DNA from: CAZDOD01 sp964506935 | GTDB lineage: Bacteria; Desulfobacterota; Zymogenia; Zymogenales; Zymogenaceae | Direction: 5' to 3' | DNA: 12,006 nucleotides | Assembly (NCBI GenBank): GCA_964506935.1 | Contig: CAZDOD010000084.1 | Location: 1-12,006 of the forward strand | Part shown: one piece after another, positions 1 to 6,860 of the stretch | How positions within the stretch are numbered: the stretch's first letter is position 1 | Layout of the letters: the number at the start of each line of letters is the position of its first letter | Notes under the pieces: model-generated | Databases searched by the model: none | Told to the model about the DNA's origin: nothing | Seen by the model: the letters and a program-made list of their open reading frames with translations, nothing else | Translations under genes and position numbers: made by a program

Positions 1-176
1 CAAAAAAAAGTTTACCCAAGAACAAAGATACCAGATTTTTACCATTTTGAAAACAGAAAAAAACCAAGATCGTTAAAGTAATCGGGGTTCACAAATCCAC
101 CGTGAAAAGGGAGATATCTCGTAAACATGAGCAAACAAGAATACCTTTTAATCAAAATGTTGCGCTAAAGAGTTGA
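1..176 (+). pseudogene. IS30-family transposase, N-terminal remnant with frameshift
   Basis: Frame 2 (from base 2) reads KKKFTQEQRYQIFTILKT followed by EKNQ, then hits a stop at 74-76. Shifting at about base 68 to the frame beginning at 69 restores IVKVIGVHKSTVKREISR and runs to a stop at 174-176. Together these match the N-terminal helix-turn-helix of IS30-family transposases (typically LTxEQRYxI, then GxSxxxIAxxxGVHKSTIxREI). An intact protein would be over 300 residues with a DDE domain. Here the reading frame is broken and nothing resembling the catalytic domain follows, so the copy is dead. Its start codon lies at or just beyond the left window edge. The stretch 177-268 after it is A+T-rich and holds no gene I can recognise. 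Confidence 0.75.
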
Positions 177-268
177 ATTAAAAATTTTAAAATATTTTAC
201 TTTCCACCTATTTGGCACTGAGCTTTCTAAAGTTTGAGTATGGGTGTAATCGGCGGAATAGGCATTTT

Positions 269-832
269 CTAAAAAATGAATCCTTTTAAGATGGGTAGAA
301 TAAGTAGAAAAATACACTGGTACTCCGCCTTAAGACTGGGCCAGAAAAATATAGATGTGCTATGATATTTTGAGGGGATTACTGTTGGCTTAAGTGATGG
401 GATAAACCGGGGAGTACGTTTGAGAAATTCTGAATACTCCCTGCCGTATTTTTTTTCGAGATGGTATTCCTCGTACTTCACGACGAACATGTATACGAAA
501 AAGCAATATAAAACAACTATAGGAATTGACCACAAGAGTTCCATCATTATTGAAATTCCTATGATAAGCATGGTGTTGGCGATGTATATCGGATTTCTTA
601 CATACACGTATGGTCCTGTAATTGTTAGTTTCGTCTTTGACTTCAATCGGTATTTTAAATGCATCTGCGCCCAGATCCGTATTGCGAGACCCAATGCGAA
701 AAAAATAGATCCTAGGGACAAAGCAAGAAGGTGATGCTCAGATTCATTCCATGTGCAAAAAAATATGAATGCCAACAGTGGCACTATTAATAATCCACGC
801 ATCTTATACCACGAATGTAAAAACTTATTCAT
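269..832 (-). CDS. Isoprenylcysteine carboxyl methyltransferase-family membrane protein
   Basis: This predicted integral membrane protein has 187 residues. The family signature GPYVYVRNPIY lies at residues 73-83, and the second conserved block is EEYHLEKKYG (121-130) followed by PRFIP (141-145). These are the S-adenosylmethionine-binding features of the ICMT/PEMT superfamily. Hydrophobic segments occur at about 12-27, 35-55, 84-97, 103-119 and 172-187. Bacterial members methylate unknown small molecules or lipids, so no substrate is assigned. I chose the ATG at 832 because GGAG sits seven bases upstream. A TTG at 838 in the same frame lies only one base after that GGAG and is unlikely to be the start. 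Its base composition is much more A+T-rich than the downstream cluster and it lies next to a transposase remnant, which suggests horizontal acquisition. It is transcribed away from the membrane-protein gene at 1063. Confidence 0.85.
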   Translation of the reverse strand: MNKFLHSWYKMRGLLIVPLLAFIFFCTWNESEHHLLALSLGSIFFALGLAIRIWAQMHLKYRLKSKTKLTITGPYVYVRNPIYIANTMLIIGISIMMELLWSIPIVVLYCFFVYMFVVKYEEYHLEKKYGREYSEFLKRTPRFIPSLKPTVIPSKYHSTSIFFWPSLKAEYQCIFLLILPILKGFIF

Positions 833-838
833 GTTCAA

Positions 839-1062
839 ACTCCATCATTTAATCAATGATTTTTTCGCCGCATTATTACACAAGGATATTAAAGTGGGGT
901 TAAAATAATGTTAAAATATTAAAATATTTTAAATTTTTCGGATAAAGGTTGATTTTTTTATCCAATATTGACACAAATCACATCAATCCTTGGACTATTT
1001 ATATATGGTGATCACAGTATTATAAGTTCTATTTAAAGATTTTTTTATAAGGGATTAAGGAT
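839..1062. other. A+T-rich divergent intergenic region
   Basis: This spacer must hold the promoters for two divergent genes. It contains a 22-bp palindrome at 911-932 (10-bp arms, TTAAAATATT and its complement, around AA). It also has a 7-bp inverted repeat GGATAAA/TTTATCC (940-946 and 957-963). A related AAAATATTTT palindrome occurs at 189-198. On the plus strand, TATTAT at 1018-1023 is a possible -10 element for the gene at 1063, but no convincing -35 sits at the right distance. The palindromes may be operators or simply low-complexity sequence. Confidence 0.35.
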
Positions 1063-1608
1063 ATGTCAAAAGGCAAGTCTAAATTGGGGGATTTTTGGGG
1101 TGAGATAGTATCCGATCTCAAGACTCCCTTCGGGCTTCTCGTGGCGGTTTTTTTTGTTTTGGTGTTGATAACGCTCGCCCTTTCCGTATTCCTTGCGGTT
1201 GAGGTGAGCTCGCTTCGCACACATACCACCGAGGCCCTGGGTGAGGTCGAGGGCGCTATTCAGGAATTCTCACAGACGCTCGAGCTATCAAAACCCGGAA
1301 ATATTGACCTCTCAATCTCCGGCGCCCAGCCCCTGAATCCGGATTTTCTCGTTGTGGATATCGGGGCGCAGCCCAAGGAAGGCGGGGTTATGGTCTCGGG
1401 GGGCGTGATCAACTCGTCTGCCCTTGACCACTATCAGGTTCATTTCAAGGTCGTATTCGACGACGGGAGGGAGGCCGATTTCGTCATTGGGGCACTGAGA
1501 TCGGGACACAGCTCGAAATTCGAGGTCATGGTGCCGCCCGCCGGGAATAAATCGGTACCCGATATGGCGAAAATAAAATACATCGGCTCCGAGGTCTCCT
1601 ATCATTGA
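1063..1608 (+). CDS. Single-pass membrane protein with beta-rich extracytoplasmic domain, function unknown
   Basis: I do not recognise a named family for this 181-residue protein. It has a short basic N-terminus, one transmembrane helix at about residues 24-47, a helical and possibly coiled-coil linker at 49-76, and a C-terminal domain at about 80-181. That domain alternates beta-strand-like segments, including VMVSGGVINSS (109-119), YQVHFKVVFDDG (124-135) and IGALRSGHSSKFEV (142-155). This pattern resembles FxLYD-type domains (a V.G.V.N.S strand, an F.D..G turn, and an L.pG.s..F.v strand) found in secreted bacterial proteins, but I cannot confirm it. Positive charges before the helix suggest N-in topology with the domain outside the membrane. 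The ATG follows AAGGG nine bases upstream, with a second AAGGA lying too close. It is the only intact plus-strand gene and converges on the catabolic cluster, so it is probably unrelated functionally. Confidence 0.75.
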   Translation: MSKGKSKLGDFWGEIVSDLKTPFGLLVAVFFVLVLITLALSVFLAVEVSSLRTHTTEALGEVEGAIQEFSQTLELSKPGNIDLSISGAQPLNPDFLVVDIGAQPKEGGVMVSGGVINSSALDHYQVHFKVVFDDGREADFVIGALRSGHSSKFEVMVPPAGNKSVPDMAKIKYIGSEVSYH

Positions 1609-1685
1609 TTAAGGTAGGGTGCGGGTATAGGATCGGGAGGGCGCATCTTACTCGATACTATATTCTCAATGGTATTCTCTCTGAA

Positions 1686-1710
1686 AAGGGGAGTCTATCT
1701 GTCTCCCCTT
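1686..1710. terminator. Hairpin between convergent genes, possible terminator
   Basis: A perfect 8-bp stem, AAGGGGAG (1686-1693) with CTCCCCTT (1703-1710), surrounds a 9-base loop. It lies 77 bases after the plus-strand stop and 143 bases beyond the minus-strand cluster's last stop. Read on the minus strand the stem runs into TTTT (1710-1707 and the following bases, CCCCTTTTC), a short U-tract. On the plus strand no T-run follows. It is therefore more likely a weak terminator for the minus-strand operon. Confidence 0.45.
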
Positions 1711-1853
1711 GAGGATATTTAGATAGTCTCTATAATTATTCTGAAAGCTTGAATAGTTCCTATACGTAGATATTTTTTTCAGACAATTTATGAGATAGAG
1801 ATTAAATTACACCTCCGATTAAACCTTCGGCTGATCAAAAAAACAGAAATCGG

Positions 1854-2297
1854 CTACTTCTCCTTTTCGATAACGAGGTCTTCGTATCCCATCTCTTTTA
1901 GTATCTCGGGAAATTTTTTGAATGAAGGCCTTACCACGGGGAGTAATTTCATCATTGCCGTGATCTTCCCGCCCTGCTTAACCCTTCCCCTTGTCACCGC
2001 CGCAACGGGATTTTCATGCCCGTGCCAAAACGAGTGGGAGAAATCGGCGGCCTGTTTTGACCATACGTCCTCCTTTATATCGCACGGGCCGAGATAGTAT
2101 GTGCCGTAGTATCCCTCCTCTTTCGGGGGGTTTTTGAGGTCGATGGTGACCTCTGTGTCGGGATCGGTGTAGATGAACTTTATAACGATCCCCGACTTTG
2201 CCATCTTCGGGCCGATCTTGTCATCGGTAAGGATGGTGTCCATGAAATATTTCATGATCTCGTAGAAATGGTCCGCGTCCCTGTAATATTTTCCCAT
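1854..2297 (-). CDS. SCP2 sterol-binding-like domain protein
   Basis: This 147-residue stand-alone protein resembles sterol carrier protein 2 domains. These bind acyl-CoAs, fatty acids or other hydrophobic ligands in a beta-sheet/helix cavity. Supporting segments are GIVIKFIYTDPDTEVTIDL (36-54) as the first strands and a FWHGHENPVAAVTRGRVKQG stretch (90-109). The latter corresponds to the family's pattern of a substrate-loading helix followed by a conserved GK/R-x-x-G strand. The C-terminal helix is at about 123-136. There is no signal peptide, so it should be cytoplasmic. The ATG has GGAG seven bases upstream. It is the last gene of the cluster, 64 bases after the acyl-CoA dehydrogenase stop. 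Small SCP2 proteins of this kind recur beside acyl-CoA genes in environmental anaerobes. A ligand-carrier or accessory role for the pathway intermediate is my inference. Confidence 0.75.
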   Translation of the reverse strand: MGKYYRDADHFYEIMKYFMDTILTDDKIGPKMAKSGIVIKFIYTDPDTEVTIDLKNPPKEEGYYGTYYLGPCDIKEDVWSKQAADFSHSFWHGHENPVAAVTRGRVKQGGKITAMMKLLPVVRPSFKKFPEILKEMGYEDLVIEKEK

Positions 2298-2361
2298 CGG
2301 TTTTCTCCTTTATCGGAAAGAGGTTTTTAAGTCTTATTTTTTTAACTTTATACGGGATGGA

Positions 2362-3528
2362 TTATTTTCCCGGTCTCTGGTCGAAGCGTCTGCCGAAGAG
2401 GAGGCTTGCCATCGTGATCCTAAGCATCTGGACGGTGCCCCCTGCGACACCCCACGCCCTTCCGTCCCTCGCCATCCTCTCTACCGGGAATTCCTTCGAG
2501 TAGCCGTAGCCCCCGAAGACCTGCATGGCGGTGTTGGTCACTTCGACGACCATCTCGTTTGCGAAGCATTTCGCCATAGCCGATTCGTAGATCGACGGAA
2601 ATCCCCTCCCGGCGCCGGTCGCCGCCCGGTAGACCATGAGTCTCGCCGCATCGAGCTTCATTGCCATGTCGACGATCATGAATTGAATCGCCTGAAATTC
2701 CGAGATCGGCCGTCCAAAGGCGTGGCGTTCCTGTGCATAAGCCTTTGCGGCGTTTAACGCCCCGCCCGCCGTGCCGAGGCACATCGCGGAGTTACCGCAG
2801 CGCTCAATATCGAAGGTCGACATAAGGTTTTTGAACTCGCCCTCCTTGATTATCAGGTTCTCCTTGGGTACCTTGACGTCCTCGAATATCAGGTCGCACG
2901 ACGGCATCCCCCTAAGCCCCATGAACTCCTCCTGTTTTCCGAAGGAAAATCCGGGGGTGTCCTTTTCCACAAGGATTCCTCCGATCCCCTTGTATCCCGA
3001 TATGTCGCCGATTCGGCAGTATACCATGTAGTGGCTCGCGTGGCCGGCGCCGCTGATAAAGGTCTTTCTGCCGTTTAGGAGGTAGTGGTCACCGCCGTCG
3101 GTCACCTTCGTCGTCAGTGCCGTGAGATCGCTTCCCGCTTCCGGCTCGGTCATCGAGACCGATACGCTGTACTCGCCGCTGCAGACCTTGGGGATGATCT
3201 CCTTTTTATGCTTATCGGTTCCGAACATGTCGATCACCCTCACGGGCCCCACGTTCGATTCGAAGACGGGGGCCGCGACCATCGGGCTGAATTTCGCGAG
3301 CTCCTCGATTGCAAGGATTGCATTTATGACGGGCTGCCCGCCGCCGCCGTTTTCCTCCGAAAGGCTCATTCCCAAAAGCCCCATTTCGGCGTACTTCGGG
3401 AGCAGTTGATAGGGGAATTCTGCGGTCTCGTCGATCTTTTTCGCAAGCTCTTTGAAATTCTCGCGCTCCCCCATCGTCCTCAGTGTCTCTATGAGCATGT
3501 TTTGTTCGTCGCTCAGGTCAAAATTCAT
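2362..3528 (-). CDS. Acyl-CoA dehydrogenase, FAD-dependent
   Basis: This is a 388-residue protein of normal family length that would oxidise an acyl-CoA to a 2,3-enoyl-CoA, passing electrons to ETF. Signature 1 is SMTEPEAGSD (125-134) and signature 2 is QVFGGYGYSKEFPVERMARD (336-355). RHAFGRPISEFQAIQ (268-282) is the usual FAD-contact helix region. The common catalytic Glu of the YEGT motif is replaced: the segment reads VAGGT (361-365). A Glu does occur in FDIER (E242), matching the alternative base position known from isovaleryl-CoA and long-chain acyl-CoA dehydrogenases. The enzyme may therefore act on branched or bulky acyl-CoAs. I chose the ATG at 3528, which has GAGG six bases upstream. 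A GTG at 3540 would add MRTT but overlaps the likely ribosome site. The gap to the MmgE/PrpD stop is 27 bases, consistent with one transcript. Confidence 0.92.
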   Translation of the reverse strand: MNFDLSDEQNMLIETLRTMGERENFKELAKKIDETAEFPYQLLPKYAEMGLLGMSLSEENGGGGQPVINAILAIEELAKFSPMVAAPVFESNVGPVRVIDMFGTDKHKKEIIPKVCSGEYSVSVSMTEPEAGSDLTALTTKVTDGGDHYLLNGRKTFISGAGHASHYMVYCRIGDISGYKGIGGILVEKDTPGFSFGKQEEFMGLRGMPSCDLIFEDVKVPKENLIIKEGEFKNLMSTFDIERCGNSAMCLGTAGGALNAAKAYAQERHAFGRPISEFQAIQFMIVDMAMKLDAARLMVYRAATGAGRGFPSIYESAMAKCFANEMVVEVTNTAMQVFGGYGYSKEFPVERMARDGRAWGVAGGTVQMLRITMASLLFGRRFDQRPGK

Positions 3529-3555
3529 GGTAGTCCTCACTCCAAATTTAAATCA

Positions 3556-4923
3556 CTATATTAGTCCTGTAAGTCTATCTATATCATCCACATTCTCGAG
3601 TTCCATGACGAGGCCGATCACTTCGTCCAGCTTCGCCTCATCCCTGTTTTCTGCGAAGCGCTTTATCTTCGCCGCGAGATCAGACTCCTCCATCGGGTCC
3701 CTCGGGTCTCCTTTTGGGATTTCCACCTGTCTCGTCAATTTTTCGCCGTTGTTTGTGATGATCTCGACACGGCTTGCGGTCTTGTCGGGATACATCGAGT
3801 TTAGATCGCCGTCGTAGTTGACCTTTACCTTTTTTGTAAATTCGATAAGGGTGTCATCAGATAGGCGCTTTTCGGTAAGCTGTTTCGGCCCGAGTTCCCT
3901 ATCCGCTATACATACGCTTACGACGTAGGGTATAGAGAACTGGGCGTTGACGATCGTGTCGTTCTTTTTTACACCCTTCCCGACGGCGATGACCCCGATG
4001 CCGTAGGTGTAGACGTTTACCTCATTTATGTCCGAGGGATTTATTCCTTTTTCGGAAGCGAGCTCAAGGGTTGCCTGTGCCGCGCCGTGGGTGTGGCGAC
4101 ACGCCGTGTATGGCTTAAAATAGATGTCCATTATCGTGTAGTGCTCTCCGAGGCGGTCGGTTATTCGATCGAGTGCGGGCTCGGTGTCCGTGGTGATCTT
4201 GCAGAACCCCCCGCCGAGCTGCGATCCTTCTAGCACATAGGGTATTCCGGAGATTCCAACTCCTGCGAGGCCGGCCGCGGTGATGCCCGCCGATGCGGCC
4301 TGCCCCCCCTGGACGATCTTGATCGTGTATCCCCCCATGAGCTGTTCGGCCATTGAGAGCGGAAGGAGGTAGCCGGCGTTGCCGAGGGCGTTGCTCATCC
4401 CCTCTTGGTCCAGGCCCATGAGCCTTGCCGCGGCGACGGCGGCGCCGAAGGTCCCGCACGTACCGGTCGGTAGGAATCCCGAAAGCGTATGCCTCGGGTG
4501 GACCGATGCGGCGGCGCGGTCGGCCGCCTCGTATCCGGCGACGACGGCTGAGAGGAGATCGCTTCCGGTCTTTTTGAATTTTTCCGTGCATGCAAAAGCC
4601 GTCGGGATTACGGCCGTCCCGGGGTGGTTTCCGCCGAAGCGGAGGCCGTCCTGCGATTCTATCGCCTCGGCCGATGTGCCGTTTATAAATACGGCGCTGT
4701 TTACGGGAAGCCTGTATGACAGGCCGTGAACCGTGGCCTCCTCCGGGCCTCCGAGCGACCTAAAATAGGCCGCGACGTTTTTTGTCGCCTCGAGCTCGAG
4801 CGAGCCGTATACGTTGGCGATATAGTCCAAGATGCAGAGTTTTGCCTTGTGTATCACATCGGGAGGAAGGCCCTCGATTTTTATCCCATGGCAAAAATCG
4901 GAAAGTTTCTTGCTATATTCCAT
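3556..4923 (-). CDS. MmgE/PrpD-family protein
   Basis: At 455 residues the length fits a family that includes 2-methylcitrate dehydratase (PrpD), cis-aconitate decarboxylase and epimerases acting on polycarboxylates. The helical N-terminal domain carries the DGLRFGGNHPGTAVIPTAF block (92-110). GFLPTGTCGTFGAAVAAARL (149-168) and YTIKIVQGGQAASAG (199-213) follow. The C-terminal domain begins near KPYTACRHTHGA (270-281). Compared from memory with the cis-aconitate decarboxylase active site, equivalents of Asp (D92), His (H100), Lys (K202) and His (H279) are present. The His normally found in the GxHxTxxxG segment is Leu (L151). The reaction therefore cannot be assigned as PrpD. The ATG has GGAG seven bases upstream. 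It sits between the CoA-transferase genes and the acyl-CoA dehydrogenase. A hydratase, decarboxylase or isomerase step on a carboxylate is the likely role. Confidence 0.88.
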   Translation of the reverse strand: MEYSKKLSDFCHGIKIEGLPPDVIHKAKLCILDYIANVYGSLELEATKNVAAYFRSLGGPEEATVHGLSYRLPVNSAVFINGTSAEAIESQDGLRFGGNHPGTAVIPTAFACTEKFKKTGSDLLSAVVAGYEAADRAAASVHPRHTLSGFLPTGTCGTFGAAVAAARLMGLDQEGMSNALGNAGYLLPLSMAEQLMGGYTIKIVQGGQAASAGITAAGLAGVGISGIPYVLEGSQLGGGFCKITTDTEPALDRITDRLGEHYTIMDIYFKPYTACRHTHGAAQATLELASEKGINPSDINEVNVYTYGIGVIAVGKGVKKNDTIVNAQFSIPYVVSVCIADRELGPKQLTEKRLSDDTLIEFTKKVKVNYDGDLNSMYPDKTASRVEIITNNGEKLTRQVEIPKGDPRDPMEESDLAAKIKRFAENRDEAKLDEVIGLVMELENVDDIDRLTGLI

Positions 4924-5015
4924 CTTTTGACTCCGAAAGATATTAAAGCGGGGGATTTTTTAGATGACCCTCTCTATCCCGAAATTATTATCCTTCCCCA
5001 TCGCTGAATAATATA

Positions 5016-5816
5016 CTATACGTATCCCCTCGACTCGTAGATCTTTATCATCCGGCCGGGATCGAGCACCTCCCTCATTACCCTCAGCTCTTCGGCCCTC
5101 GGCGGCTCGGTCTCACATACGTCGTCTGATACCTTCAGATCCCACGGGGTGTTCTCCACGATCTCGTCGATCGAGCTTCCCGGATGGTAGGTGGCGAGAT
5201 ACGCCTCCTTGGTCTCTTCGTCGAATCTCATGACGGCCTTGTTGGTTATGATTGCACTGGGCCCCGTATTTATTGGGAGTCCCCATTTCTCCCTTGCGCC
5301 TGGGCCGTCGATGTAGCCGGGGGTGGTGATGAAATCGACCTTTTCGGCAAGGCGTCGCTTGTCGTGGAGGGCGATGATTAAGACCCTCTTTACGAGCGAT
5401 CCGATCGGGTTCGCCCCGCCGCTCCCCGGAAGGCGGCTCTTCGGGTTTTCGTAGTCGCCGATCACCGTGGTGTTGATGTTTCCGTATTTATCGACCTGGC
5501 TCCCCGACAGAAATCCAACGTCGATCCAGCCGTTCTGAAGAAACATCCCCATGATGTCGGTAAGGCCGCCTATCATGGCCGCGCCGGGATTTAGGCAGGG
5601 GTCCCCGACCGAGAGCGCCGGCCTTCGGGGCTGGGCGTCGTAGGAGCCGGCCTCCTGCATCATCTTTGCGTTCGGTGCGTGGGTGTATTTTGCGATATTC
5701 GCCGACATAGTCGGAAATCCCGTGCCCACGATGACCACATCGCCGTCTTTTATCTCCCTCGCCCCGCAGCATGCCATAAGCTCGGGCTTTATATAATCTG
5801 TGGGATGCTCGGTCAT
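5016..5816 (-). CDS. Glutaconate CoA-transferase-like, subunit B
   Basis: This 266-residue protein is the beta subunit of a family I CoA-transferase. It aligns, from memory, with Acidaminococcus GctB nearly throughout. Shared blocks include VVIVGTGFP (27-35), MMQEAGSYDAQP (52-63), SGSQVDKYGN, IGDYENPKSR, GSGGAN, a TPGYIDGPGAREKWGLP stretch, LATYHPGSS and a C-terminal DPGRM. E55 in MMQEAG corresponds to the catalytic Glu54 of GctB, which forms the glutamyl-CoA thioester, so the enzyme should be a real transferase. In the IpdB branch, which opens a steroid ring, my recollection is that this Glu is not used. GAGG lies seven bases before the ATG, and the start is 32 bases after the subunit A stop. 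The acid substrate is not known. Glutaconate itself would be the default guess, but the neighbours do not form a glutamate fermentation cluster. Confidence 0.92.
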   Translation of the reverse strand: MTEHPTDYIKPELMACCGAREIKDGDVVIVGTGFPTMSANIAKYTHAPNAKMMQEAGSYDAQPRRPALSVGDPCLNPGAAMIGGLTDIMGMFLQNGWIDVGFLSGSQVDKYGNINTTVIGDYENPKSRLPGSGGANPIGSLVKRVLIIALHDKRRLAEKVDFITTPGYIDGPGAREKWGLPINTGPSAIITNKAVMRFDEETKEAYLATYHPGSSIDEIVENTPWDLKVSDDVCETEPPRAEELRVMREVLDPGRMIKIYESRGYV

Positions 5817-5848
5817 AATAAGTCCTCAATATCTCTATATGGTATTAA

Positions 5849-6784
5849 TCAATACTCGTAGCTCACCGGCGGACTGAAGCCGAACCCGGCCTCGAGGCCC
5901 TTAAACTGGGCGTAGCCGAATTTCTCGATGTAGTGCTGGATGTATTGTGTCCTGTCTTCGATGGCGTAGACCCATTCGTCAAGGAAGGCCTCGAATCCCT
6001 CGACAGTGTTTGACGCCTGCTGGTAGAGAGACCCGAAGACGAAGTCGACGTCATAAAAACCCGGCGTGTAGCCGGGATGCGCCCCGAACGGCTCTTCGAC
6101 GACCGCCACGACCTTGAAATCGGGGACGATTGTCCGCGAGGGATCAAGCCCGATGACGTCGCGCGACACGATCCTCTCGGCACTAACGATGACCTTTTTA
6201 GAGGCGTTCGCCCCCCACTTGCAGTCACCGCCGATACCCCAGATTTGGGCGTTTCCGTTCTCGTCGGCCTGCTGTACGTGGATGATGGCTACATCGGGAT
6301 TTAGGGCGGGGACCAGAAGCGTCGGGCTCCCGTCGAAGGGGGAGTCTATGAGCTTGTATTTGCCATCCCCCATAAACGACTTGACATTTAAGAGATCGGT
6401 CCCAAGCATGTCCTTAGTCGGCACAAAGGGCATCCCCATCGCACCCGCCATCAGCATCATCGGAAGCGACAGGTTTGTGTATTCTTCTAGTTCGATTTTG
6501 TGGGGTATCCCCTTTTCGATTGACCTCCTGTAACATCTGGCGAGACCGTAGAGGCCGAGCGAAAGGAACGTTGCGATAAATCGCTTTACGCAGCCCGCCC
6601 CGATCAGCATATCAAAGCCGTCGGCCGCGTTCGACCGCGTGATGGTGAGATCCCTCTTCTTTTGCCTGATGATTTCGTGTATCGCCGAAAAAGGAGGCCT
6701 TACGATATATCCGCCGATGAATAGGAAGTCGCCGTCTCTTACGTGTTCGGATATCGCCTCTTTGATCGTAGTGACTTTGCCCAT
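5849..6784 (-). CDS. Glutaconate CoA-transferase-like, subunit A
   Basis: This 311-residue protein is the alpha subunit partner of the gene just downstream. The start MGKVTTIKEAISEHVRDGD parallels the GctA N-terminus (MSKVMTLKDAIAKYVHSGD), supporting this start codon. Conserved family segments are GGY (24-26), the IGAGCVKR stretch (61-68), PFVPTKDMLGTDL (119-131), VAIIHVQQADENGNAQIWG (165-183) and a GAHPGYTPGFYD block near residue 240. The alpha-beta complex transfers CoA from a donor such as acetyl-CoA to a carboxylic acid, in the cytoplasm. The ribosome site is a run of six G five bases before the ATG. The gene lies 76 bases downstream of the glycyl radical enzyme, separated by a stem-loop. 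This arrangement suggests it activates the acid made by that enzyme. Confidence 0.92.
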   Translation of the reverse strand: MGKVTTIKEAISEHVRDGDFLFIGGYIVRPPFSAIHEIIRQKKRDLTITRSNAADGFDMLIGAGCVKRFIATFLSLGLYGLARCYRRSIEKGIPHKIELEEYTNLSLPMMLMAGAMGMPFVPTKDMLGTDLLNVKSFMGDGKYKLIDSPFDGSPTLLVPALNPDVAIIHVQQADENGNAQIWGIGGDCKWGANASKKVIVSAERIVSRDVIGLDPSRTIVPDFKVVAVVEEPFGAHPGYTPGFYDVDFVFGSLYQQASNTVEGFEAFLDEWVYAIEDRTQYIQHYIEKFGYAQFKGLEAGFGFSPPVSYEY

Positions 6785-6808
6785 CTATACCCCCCGATAT
6801 AATAGGGA

Positions 6809-6852
6809 GAGGTGCAAAAAATCCCATTTCATTTGGTCTTTTCCTGCACCTC
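6809..6852 (-). other. Intergenic stem-loop between glycyl radical enzyme and CoA-transferase A
   Basis: On the minus strand GAGGTGCA (6852-6845) can pair with TGCACCTC (6816-6809), a perfect 8-bp stem around a 28-base loop. It starts nine bases after the glycyl radical enzyme stop codon (6863-6861). A run of T precedes the second arm rather than following it, so it does not look like an intrinsic terminator. It could act as an mRNA processing or stability element setting different expression of the two neighbours. Confidence 0.4.
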
Positions 6853-6860
6853 CAGTACTT

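Noticed and set aside
420..734. Plus-strand open frame of 104 codons
   Set aside because: It lies entirely antisense to the ICMT-family gene, which has clear family motifs and a ribosome site; the plus-strand frame shows no family pattern.
1801..1853. Inverted repeat CCGATT/AATCGG after the SCP2 gene as a terminator
   Set aside because: The loop is very long and the T-run lies inside the loop instead of after the stem.
4379..4729. Plus-strand open frame across the MmgE/PrpD gene, and similar frames opposite other cluster genes
   Set aside because: Long antisense frames are expected in G+C-rich coding DNA; these have Arg/Pro/Ser-rich translations and no recognisable domains.
4924..5015. ATTATT/AATAAT repeat in the gap between CoA-transferase B and MmgE/PrpD genes
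   Set aside because: Only six A+T pairs with a 17-base loop; too weak to claim a structure.
5016..6784. Assignment as IpdAB, the steroid-ring-opening CoA-transferase relatives
   Set aside because: Subunit B keeps the catalytic Glu at position 55 and aligns much better with glutaconate CoA-transferase subunit B.
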